A stretch of DNA of 64,000 bases, from positions 1-64,000 of the forward strand of contig NZ_JACHXK010000011.1 of the NCBI RefSeq assembly GCF_014192105.1, read 5' to 3'. This stretch comes from Paenibacillus phyllosphaerae. GTDB taxonomy: Bacteria; Bacillota; Bacilli; Paenibacillales; Paenibacillaceae. A model generated the notes under the pieces. That model was not told where the DNA came from and made no database searches. It saw nothing but the letters and a program-made list of their open reading frames with translations. Both the position numbers and the translations under genes were made by a program. Positions within the stretch are counted from its first letter, which is position 1; each line of letters opens with the position of its first letter. Below are positions 7,529 to 16,000 of the stretch, one piece after another.

Positions 7529-10500
7529 TTATTTGGCTGAAAGTGCCGCAAGCATCGGCTTCAGCACCAGATAGACGCACGCCGCCGTGCTATGGACTTC
7601 CTTCAGGTCAATCTGCTCGGCCGGAAGCTTCAGCAGTGTCTCCAGCTGATCGGCAAGCGCCGCGAGTTCGGCTGCGGACAGATTGCCGGCTACTCCTTTG
7701 AGTGTATGGGCCAGACGCCGCGCCGTCGCATAATCACGCTCGGCTATCGCCTCGGCGAACCGCTGCTCGAACAACCCGCTGTCCGTAACGAACACGTTCA
7801 GCATATGGCGGAGAATCTCGCGCTTGCCGCTCACGCGGGCGAGCGCCGCGCTCATATCGATGCCGGGCACGGTCGGAAGGGCGATCGCCTCTTCACTCTC
7901 CGCAATCGGCCTCGTCTCCAAAGCCGCCGCCGCTTCATGATAGGCTGCTTCCTGTTCTTTGGGCTTGATCCATTTCAGCACCGTATGGAGCATCTTATCC
8001 GTCTGCAGCGGTTTGGTCAGCACGTCATTCATGCCGATCTGGAGATAACGCTCATGGTCCTGGCGAATCACGTTCGCCGTTAAGGCGATAATCGGCAGAT
8101 CATCGAATCTTGCATCGGTCCGAATAATTGCCGCCGCCTCGTCGCCGTCCATCTCCGGCATATGGATATCCATCAGGATCAGGTCCCAGCGGCGCTGCTC
8201 CAGCTTATTCAGCACCTCATGACCCGTCTCGGCCACTTCGACGGTGAATCCCCATTCCCGCAGTTGCTCGACGGCAACCAACTGATTTATAGCATTGTCT
8301 TCCGCAAGCAAAATATTCCCTTTGGGCAGCACCACTTCCCGCTCCTCGGAGGCTGGTTCTTCCTGCGCTTCCCACACGTTGCCGTGCAGCTTCAGGATCG
8401 GCAGCAGCGCGCGGTAGAGCGTAAGCCGCGTTACCGGCTTGACCAGAATCGCATCCGGCCGATCCTCGGCCGGAAGCTTCAGCAACTCCTCCCGGCCGAA
8501 GGTCGTCGTCAGCGCTACCGTACTGACGCCTGCCGCGACGGCTTCGGCGTGGAAGGAATGCCAGGTGTCATCGTCGTACATATCCGGCATCTCGAAATCA
8601 AGCACGACCGCATCCGGCAAGGCGCCGATTCCCGCCCGCTTGAGCCGGTCGAAAGCAAGCCGCCAGGAAGGAAGCACGATCGGCAGGAGGCCCATCTCTT
8701 CCAGCATCGCCGAGCTATGCTCTTGGGCCAGAGGATAATCCTCGACGACCCATACCGCATATTCGCCGATCTGGTACGCCTCGCTCGTCGCCGACGATTG
8801 GATCGCGAAATTCAGCGTGAATTCGAAGCGGCTGCCCTCGCCCTTGACGCTCTCGAACGTGATGGCGCCGCCCATCATCTCGACGAGGCTTTTGGCAATG
8901 ACTAGCCCAAGCCCCGAGCCGCCGTATTTGCGCTGCGTTCCCGCATTCCCTTGCGAGAACGATTCGAACAGCCTGCTCTGCTGCTCTTGCGATATGCCGA
9001 TCCCCGTATCTTCGATGATGAATCGTACCGCCACATCACCATCCGATTCGCTAGCCGGAAGTTCAATTCTAAGAAGCACATGCCCGCGGTTCGTGAATTT
9101 GACCGCGTTGCCGCACAGGTTGAGCAGGACCTGCTCCAGCCGCAGCGGATCCCCGATCAGCGCAGCCGGAAGCCGCCGCGGCAGGTCGATCAGAAACTCG
9201 AACTGCTCCTTGCCGCCGACGAACACGCTCAAGATATCCCCCAGCTTCTGCAGCAGCTCCTCCAGATTGAAGCTGACGGCATTCAGCTCAACCTTGCCGG
9301 CCTCTACCTTGGAGAAGTCGAGAATATCGTTAATGATCCTGAGCAGCGCCTCGGAGGCCGAATGCGTCTTATCCGCGTAGTCGCGCTGCAGCGGCGTAAG
9401 CTCCGTCTTCTGGAGCAGCCTGGTCAGACCGATAATGCCGGCCAGCGGCGTGCGAATCTCATGGCTCATCCGGGCGAGGAAGACCGTCTTTGCCTGATTG
9501 GCTTCCTCGGCTTCACGCTTGGCGATGCCGAGTTCTTCGTATACCCGGGTCGTCTCGGTAATATCGCGGGCGATACAGGAGTAGAAGATTTCGCCTGCTG
9601 CCTCATGCGTCACGATAATTTTGGAGACGTGGATGATTCGTGAATCGAGCGTGTGCAGATGGGCAACGCTCTCATGGTATCCGTGCGCTTGCGCATAATC
9701 CATGCCTGAGAGCAGCGCTTCCTCGAGAGATGCAGGCACCTCGTCATGGAGTGCAGATTCAAGATCCGTCTCATGCTCCAAGCCGAGCATGGCCCGGCCA
9801 GCCGGATTGAGATACACGAGCCGGCAATCCTGATCGAAGGTGGCGATCAGATCATGCGCGGATTCAAGCACAGCTAGCAGCCGGTTGCGGATGCTCTCCT
9901 CCTGCTTTTGCTTCGTGATATCCCTGGAAATTCCCACGACGCCTACCGTATTTCCATCCCGGTCGCGAATCGCGCTCGAGCTGTGCATGACCGGAATACG
10001 CGTACCGTCCTTGTGAACCAACACCCATTCGCGCTCGTAGCTGACCTGATTCCTCCGCAGCTCCCTGAGCAAGGTAACATCCAGTGGCATCGTTCGTCCC
10101 AACTCCAGCGATAGCGCTTCGGCTGCCTCTCGCAAGTTATCTGGATCCATGTACAACAGCGGCGTAGCTTGATGCAGCACTTCCTCCGCGCGATAACCTA
10201 GCATTCGTTCCGCAGCCTTGTTGAAGTACGTGATGCGATATTCCTCGTCCACGCCGATAATCGAGTACTCATTCTGATTAATGATCGCTTCAAGTCGATC
10301 GAACATCTCCCGCAGATGAACCGTCATGTCGTTCACGGATTGGGAGAGCTGCGAAATCTCATCGCCCCCGTCATCGGGTACGGGCATCGTGTCGAATTGG
10401 CCGGCCGATGCGGCTTCGGTTACCGCAAGTACGCGCTTGATCCGGATGACCAGCCGGTTCATTAGCTGCCACAGCAGCAGCGTCATGACAACCTCGGCAA

Positions 10501-11356
10501 GCAGAATCGCGCCGACCGTCTGCCAGAAGAGCGAGGTGAGCGGCTGATCGAATTCATTCATGGCGACGCGCAGCCCGATCTTCCAGTGCGTCAGCCCGAC
10601 ATCGGAATAGAACACCATATACTGGTGATTGTCCGCCTTCACTTCCGTGTATCCGCGCTGGTTGTCCAGCATCTGCACGGCAATCTTGCTATAAGACAGT
10701 TCCGGGGTATTCAGATTCGCTTTTAATTCATAATCCATATCCGGGTGGTAGAGCAGATTCCCCTGCGCATTGTACATAATAACTTCATCGGACAAACCGA
10801 CCCGGAAATTCAAGTATTGCTCGTACATCTTCTTGGTGTCGATGGCCGCGTACACTGCGCCGATCATGGCGTCATCCTGCCCATAGACGGGCACCTGAAT
10901 GAGAATATACGGATGCGTGGAATACAAGCTGACGAACGGATCGGTGAGCGTTGCCTGCCCGACGCGGGATTCATCTTGCCATGGCTTGTTCCATGGACCG
11001 ACCTTTGCGCCGTTCGGCATCTCGAGCGTGTCGTAGAGGCTCGCATAAGCAAGCATGGTGTAAGGCGAAGGGGCTCTGGAAGCTTCAATATGCAGATAGG
11101 CTTTCCGCTCCTCGTCCGTGCCGTGCCGGATAATATCGACGCGACTCATCCCCTCGATCTCCGAACGCATCGCATTCAGCCAGCCGGAGAGATTGTCGGC
11201 ATTGTTGCGCACTTTCGAGTAAGCTTTCTCGACGAGCGCTTCGGTGATCGTGCTCTGAGCCGTGGTATAGGTACTCATGCCCACCAGTATGAGCGGGATC
11301 GATGTGATGAGAATAATAAGGACGAGAAATTTGATCCGCAGCGAGACATGTTTCAT
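7529..11356 (-). CDS. Hybrid sensor histidine kinase with Cache-type sensor, two PAS, two REC and Hpt
   Basis: A 1275-residue phosphorelay kinase. TM1 (about 8-28), an extracytoplasmic double-Cache-like sensor (about 35-275), TM2 (about 280-300), HAMP (about 300-352), PAS (about 355-480), PAS (about 490-605), HisKA with His632 in ARMSHEIRTPLAG, and HATPase (about 740-855). Two receivers follow: REC1 with Asp920 (VVLDFEMPD, with a weak N-terminal acidic cluster VVEDY) and REC2 with Asp1063 (LILMDIHMPEMDG). The C-terminus is an Hpt domain with His1217 in LAHTLKGVAGN. A His-Asp-His relay can therefore run inside one chain and pass to the OmpR-type regulator next door. AAAGGA precedes the ATG. 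The ligand is unknown; Cache domains usually bind small extracellular molecules. Confidence 0.92.
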   Translation of the reverse strand: MKHVSLRIKFLVLIILITSIPLILVGMSTYTTAQSTITEALVEKAYSKVRNNADNLSGWLNAMRSEIEGMSRVDIIRHGTDEERKAYLHIEASRAPSPYTMLAYASLYDTLEMPNGAKVGPWNKPWQDESRVGQATLTDPFVSLYSTHPYILIQVPVYGQDDAMIGAVYAAIDTKKMYEQYLNFRVGLSDEVIMYNAQGNLLYHPDMDYELKANLNTPELSYSKIAVQMLDNQRGYTEVKADNHQYMVFYSDVGLTHWKIGLRVAMNEFDQPLTSLFWQTVGAILLAEVVMTLLLWQLMNRLVIRIKRVLAVTEAASAGQFDTMPVPDDGGDEISQLSQSVNDMTVHLREMFDRLEAIINQNEYSIIGVDEEYRITYFNKAAERMLGYRAEEVLHQATPLLYMDPDNLREAAEALSLELGRTMPLDVTLLRELRRNQVSYEREWVLVHKDGTRIPVMHSSSAIRDRDGNTVGVVGISRDITKQKQEESIRNRLLAVLESAHDLIATFDQDCRLVYLNPAGRAMLGLEHETDLESALHDEVPASLEEALLSGMDYAQAHGYHESVAHLHTLDSRIIHVSKIIVTHEAAGEIFYSCIARDITETTRVYEELGIAKREAEEANQAKTVFLARMSHEIRTPLAGIIGLTRLLQKTELTPLQRDYADKTHSASEALLRIINDILDFSKVEAGKVELNAVSFNLEELLQKLGDILSVFVGGKEQFEFLIDLPRRLPAALIGDPLRLEQVLLNLCGNAVKFTNRGHVLLRIELPASESDGDVAVRFIIEDTGIGISQEQQSRLFESFSQGNAGTQRKYGGSGLGLVIAKSLVEMMGGAITFESVKGEGSRFEFTLNFAIQSSATSEAYQIGEYAVWVVEDYPLAQEHSSAMLEEMGLLPIVLPSWRLAFDRLKRAGIGALPDAVVLDFEMPDMYDDDTWHSFHAEAVAAGVSTVALTTTFGREELLKLPAEDRPDAILVKPVTRLTLYRALLPILKLHGNVWEAQEEPASEEREVVLPKGNILLAEDNAINQLVAVEQLREWGFTVEVAETGHEVLNKLEQRRWDLILMDIHMPEMDGDEAAAIIRTDARFDDLPIIALTANVIRQDHERYLQIGMNDVLTKPLQTDKMLHTVLKWIKPKEQEAAYHEAAAALETRPIAESEEAIALPTVPGIDMSAALARVSGKREILRHMLNVFVTDSGLFEQRFAEAIAERDYATARRLAHTLKGVAGNLSAAELAALADQLETLLKLPAEQIDLKEVHSTAACVYLVLKPMLAALSAK

Positions 11357-11488
11357 AGCTGATCCTTTCCAATCGGGACCTTAACCGTGCGAGCGGCGGC
11401 GGCCCGTACACTATAGTATCTTCTTCTACCTATATCGGCCGGAAGGGCGAAAGTTGGTAGCGCCAAGCGTCATTCTAGCTTGCGATAC

Positions 11489-11511
11489 TAAAAAACGGGC
11501 CTATTGGCCCG
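11489..11511 (-). terminator. Terminator that contains the stop codon of the Cys-rich gene
   Basis: On the minus strand GGGCC-AATA-GGCCC is followed by GTTTTTTAG. The TAG stop of the upstream gene forms part of the loop. Confidence 0.85.
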
Positions 11512-11731
11512 TGGTCTGCATGCGCTTAATATAGTAATGTTTAGCGCAAAGTCCTTTGCTAAGCACCTTGCGCGAACAGTTCACCCATTGACAAAAGGCG
11601 GGCAAGTCGGACGCACGCCTGACCTTAACCGCTGCAGGATCGCCATGCCTGAGCCAGCGCTGATGATGCATGGCGCAATATTGCTTGGCTTTGACCGGTT
11701 TGTCGCAATCTTCCACAGTACATGTTTTCAT
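11501..11731 (-). CDS. Small two-finger Cys/His protein
   Basis: A 76-residue protein with two copies of a zinc-binding-like motif: CTVEDCDKPVKAKQYCAMHH with RWLRHGDP, and CQWVNCSRKVLSKGLCAKHY. The C-x4-C-x9-C-x2-H spacing recurs. Short motifs of this type occur in phage and mobile-element HNH-associated proteins and in small stand-alone proteins; I know of no established function. GAGGAGG precedes the ATG by 8 bases, so it is expressed. The gene overlaps its own terminator. It sits between the large kinase gene and a PAS-Xre regulator on the other strand. Confidence 0.7.
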   Translation of the reverse strand: MKTCTVEDCDKPVKAKQYCAMHHQRWLRHGDPAAVKVRRASDLPAFCQWVNCSRKVLSKGLCAKHYYIKRMQTTGQ

Positions 11732-12093
11732 CTGAAGGTCCTCCTCCTCTTACGGCGTTTAGCGGCTTAGAGGGTTACCGCTTGCCCGGAACCATTTGTT
11801 GTATGGCTCCTGTATGCAAGCACTCCGCCGAAGAGACGGCGATCACCGCTTCACTAGTCAGGCTCACTCCTGCCTTGGTTTCTATTATGGCGGATGCCTG
11901 CCCGTACATAAAGAGGGAGGATTCCCCCAAATTCGGCAAAATCCGGGTGTACACCGTGCCTAACAGCCCATACAGCGTCCTCCTGTAGCCGAGTTTAATA
12001 TCTTAACCAGTTCTGGAATCAGTTGAAAATCAACGAAAGAATTGACTATACTTTGACTAGCAACCATGACGAGCGGATTAATGAGGTGACGAA
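11732..12093 (+). promoter_or_regulatory. Intergenic region with a sigma-A-like promoter for the PAS-Xre gene
   Basis: Near the right side TTGAAA (12023-12028) and TATACT (12047-12052) are separated by 18 bases and precede ATG 12094 by about 42 bases. The left 250 bases hold an open frame without a ribosome binding site; I see no gene there. Confidence 0.5.
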
Positions 12094-12966
12094 ATGCCTG
12101 TATTCGAAACAATCTTCCAAACCTTGGACACACCAATGGCCTTGCTCCAAGGCAGCCCCGACCAGCCATTCTTCGATCGTACGAACGACGCATTCGTACG
12201 GCTGACCGGCTATTCCGAAGCCGAGCTGGCCAAGCTTAAGCTGTATACCCTCTTCACCGATTGGAGCGAGTCCTCCCTCTCCGAAGAGAAAGCCCTTCAC
12301 GCATTAAGGCCCAAACATAGCCAGCCGATACAAGTGAAATTGACCTGCAAGCGTCTTGAAACGCATCCCGTTCCGGTATGGCTGCTAACGGCCGAGGACG
12401 TGTCCGCTGCCCTGTGGATCGAAGAGCAGCTGCGTACGCAGACGGTGCTGATCTCGGGCATTGTCGATGCGAATTTCATGATCGACAGGATCGATAAGAA
12501 ATATCCGATGTCGGTGTTCGATCCCGGAATCGATTCCATCGACCAATCCGTCATGGGCATCGTGCATGAAGATGAGCAGGAACGCGCGATGGAGGCGGTG
12601 AAGCGTGCCGTACTCGGCCGCAAGCCGGAGAGTCTCACGATTCGTACGAAGCGGCTTGCCGATACGCTCGATCTGGAAGTGAATCTGATCTTTGCGCCGT
12701 TCTACCATGGCGACAGCAGCTTGAAGCAGTATGCGTTCGTTGTGACGGATCTTCGTCCAAGCTCCGAGCAGGCCGATCCTTCCGTGAAACTGAAGATTCT
12801 GATGGCCCGCTGCAACATTGCGGCGCAGGATCTGTCAGAGTCGACCGGCATCTCGGTGCAGACGATCTCGAAACTGCGCAACGGCAAGATCCGCAAGCCG
12901 CAGCGCCTGACGGCGGAACTCATTGCCAATGAGCTTGGGGTCAAGCCAAACGATATTTGGGACTAA
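12094..12966 (+). CDS. PAS-domain regulator with C-terminal Xre-type helix-turn-helix
   Basis: A 290-residue protein. The N-terminal ~100 residues form a PAS-like domain (ETIFQTLDTPMALLQ ... NDAFVRLTGYSEAEL). A middle region (about 120-220) has a second PAS-like fold with VDANFMIDRID. The last ~60 residues are a Cro/CI-type helix-turn-helix (ARCNIAAQDLSESTGIS, then TISKLRNGKIRKPQRLT). That places a small-molecule or redox sensor directly on an Xre DNA-binding domain, with the HTH at the C-terminus rather than the usual N-terminus. GAGGTGACGAA precedes the ATG, and the promoter at 12023-12052 is well placed. The next gene downstream is convergent (the nuclease/nucleotidase). Targets are unknown. 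No prophage or toxin-antitoxin partner is adjacent. Confidence 0.82.
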   Translation: MPVFETIFQTLDTPMALLQGSPDQPFFDRTNDAFVRLTGYSEAELAKLKLYTLFTDWSESSLSEEKALHALRPKHSQPIQVKLTCKRLETHPVPVWLLTAEDVSAALWIEEQLRTQTVLISGIVDANFMIDRIDKKYPMSVFDPGIDSIDQSVMGIVHEDEQERAMEAVKRAVLGRKPESLTIRTKRLADTLDLEVNLIFAPFYHGDSSLKQYAFVVTDLRPSSEQADPSVKLKILMARCNIAAQDLSESTGISVQTISKLRNGKIRKPQRLTAELIANELGVKPNDIWD

Positions 12967-12999
12967 AGCTAAAGCTGAAACTACGCTTAACCAGCAAGC

Positions 13000-13047
13000 A
13001 AGGGGCGCCCCCCGTCATTCAACATGACGTGGAGCGCCCCTTCTTGT
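13000..13047 (+). terminator. Terminator between the PAS-Xre gene and the convergent nuclease gene
   Basis: The stem AAGGGGCGC / GCGCCCCTT encloses a nested CGTCAT/ATGACG hairpin and is followed by TTCTTGTT. It can serve both converging genes. Confidence 0.75.
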
Positions 13048-13075
13048 TATTGCTGTATCCGTCTGCTGGCCGGGA

Positions 13076-16000
13076 TTATTCCCAATCCAGAATTTGGCGA
13101 GCAAGGATGACGAGATCTTCCAGACCGATCTTGCCGTCGCCGTTCAGATCGTATGCACTTACCGCATTCCAGCCTTCATCGCCGGCTTTCATGCCGTAAG
13201 CTTTGGCCACAACCGCCAGGTCGCCGATGCTGACCTTGTCGTCATTGTTGTTGTCGCCCGGAATTTGCGTAATAACCAGACTGCGGAACTTCTGCAGCGC
13301 TGCCGCAAGCTCGGTTGCCGCTTGTTCCACTTGCGCTTGCGTTGCATCCTCATTGGCCGCTACGACCTTCGCCGCATCGATTGCCGCCTGAAGCGTTGCC
13401 TTGGAACCTCGCGGATATTGGCCTTTGCGGTTTCCTTCTACCGCTGCGTCAACCACCGACTGCGCTTCAGCGATCGCGCTGTTCAGCGCGGCTGTATCCA
13501 CGCTAACGATGTTCAGGTTGTACGACGTGCCGTCGAGCTTCGTCTCTACCCCTTGACCATTCGCCGCAACCAGGTTCGCTACCGCAATCGTCGTCGAGCC
13601 GTTGCCTGCCTCCGCCTTCGCCTTGAACGTCAGCTGAGCAAGCTCCTGGTTCGGATCTGCTTGCGCTCCGTCCAAGTGAATACCGAGAATCCGGATCGTA
13701 CCCAGCGTTTTCTCCTCATATTCCACAACCACGAACTTCTCCGGATCTTTGCTCGTCACGGAGACCAGCTCCAGCTTGGTCGCGTCATACGTCATCGTAA
13801 TGTCCTGCGCGTATACTTCGCCGTCAACGCCATCCAGCCCGTAAGTCAGGCCGGTATCCTTGCCTGCTTTGACCGAACCGGAACCGCTAAGCGCAGCGCC
13901 TTTGGCCAGAGACTGCCCCTGCAGGTCGGTGATACGGCCTTCAACCGTCGGATTCAGCGTACCAACCTTCGCGATATACTCGTTGAATACTTCATAGTCG
14001 ACGAGATTCAGCTCGTAGAATCGGCCTTCGCCCTTCGCCTTGGCCATCGAACGGTAGAAGTCGCCGCCATTGGCCATGAACGAGTTCGTCGCCACGATAT
14101 AGTACGCGCTCGGATCAATCGCCTTGAACGTGCCGTCTTCCTGCTTGATCTCGACCTTCACGATCCGCTGGCCGACCTGCTTCACTTCGCCGGTAATCGA
14201 ATCGACGATCTCGCCTTGCTTCGTCGAGTCGTAATAATAGCGCATGCCGGATACTTGCGGGAACCGGCCTTCGCCCGTCGTTACGCCGCTGACGCCGTTC
14301 TCGAGCGCCGCAATGATTTCTTCCCCGGTCATCTTCAACGCCGTCAGGTTGTTGCCGAATGGCATGACGGTCATAACCTCGCCAAGCGTAATGTCTCCGT
14401 CCTGCTTGCCTTCTGCGCTATACTTGATGGAAGCGCGAATACCGCCGCCATTCTGGATCGTGACGTAGCCTTTCACGTCGTTCTCTTTGACGAGGCTTTG
14501 GACTTTGGCGCGCATGCCGTCGGTCACCAAGTTACCAAAGTTCGTTTCTTTCTTACGGACATTGCCGCGTTCGCCGTCCAGCGTCACGCTTGTTTTGCCC
14601 ACAACCGTTGTCTTGAGCGCTTCAAGCGCCGGCTTGTATTCCTCGTTCAGCTTCTTGGCCGCTTCCGGATCTTCGGCGAACGTATCCACCGCCGTCAGTT
14701 TGCCTGCCCACGAAGTCAGCACGCCGTCTTCGTTGAAGATCGCATCCACTTGACCCAGATTCGTGCCGTATTCGCCCGTCTGCACGATAATCGTCGGTTC
14801 CGAATCCGCGTTATGGACTTCCGGAGCCTTCAGCGTCGTATGCGAGTGGCCGCCGACGATGATGTCGATGCCCTCTACCTGTTCAGCGACTTCTTGGTCC
14901 ACGGAGTAGCCCAGATGGGATAGGGCGACGATCTTATTCACGCCGGCTTCCTCGAGCATCTCGACCGCCGCTTGCGCGCTAGCGATATGCTCCTTGAAGG
15001 TCACGTCGCCCGGAGAAGACAGCGAGGCCGTATCTTCGGTCGTGAGGCCGATAATGCCGACTTGCTCGCCATTGATTTCTTTGATGATGGCTGGATAGAT
15101 ATTGGCGTCATCCGCAGGAGCGCCAACTTCATCCTTAAACAAACCGCTCAGGTTCGCATCCTTGCTGAAGTCCGCGTTCGCGCTGACGAACGGGAACGTA
15201 GCGCCAGTGACGAAATCTTTGAGCGCGGAAGTCCCTTTGTCGAACTCGTGGTTGCCGAACGTCATCGCGTCATAGCCGACATAGTTCATGAACCACAGGT
15301 CTGCAAGGCCGTTGAACTTGTTGAAGTAGAGCGTACCGGAGAAGACGTCGCCGGCATCCAGCAGCAGCGTATCCTCGTTGCGTGCAGCCTTGATCGCGCT
15401 GATGCGCTTGGCGACATTGTCCAGATGCGCATGCGTATCGTTCGTATGCAGGACGCGCAGGTTGAAGTCTTCCTCTTCCTCAGGCTTGTTCAGCACATCG
15501 ATCTGCGCAAGCAGCGGATCGTGGTCGCTGACGCGTCCCAGATTCGTATCGAAATCGGCGTTGATGTGCACGATGTCGAGCTCCGATACCGATGCGAGCG
15601 AGTTGCTGACCAGCAGATGGTCGAGCGTCTGCGAGTTGCCTTGGTAGACGTAAGAATAGCGGTCGTTCGCCGGCAGCGCGTCCACCAGGTTCGTCAGCTT
15701 ATCGCCTTTGGTAATCTCCAGCGTCTTGGAGAATTGGAAATCGTTCAGGTCGCCAAGGATGATGACATTGGCATCCGGATCCTGCTCATAGATCGAATCG
15801 ACGAAGTTGTTCACGACGGCGGCGATCTTATGGCGCTGCACTTCGCTTCCGAGCGTCTCCGGCAGCGGCTGAACCGCGCCGTACGGCGCTTCGTCTCCGC
15901 CTTTGGAGTTGAAGTGGCTCGCGATCGTAATAACGCGCTCGCCCTTGAATTCGAATTCGGCCGCCAGCGGTTTGCGCGAGGCGTCGAAAGCTTCGTTCGT

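Noticed and set aside
11722-11988. An 88-codon plus-strand frame upstream of the PAS-Xre gene.
   Set aside because: It lacks a ribosome binding site and a family, and it overlaps the 5' end of the Cys-rich gene.
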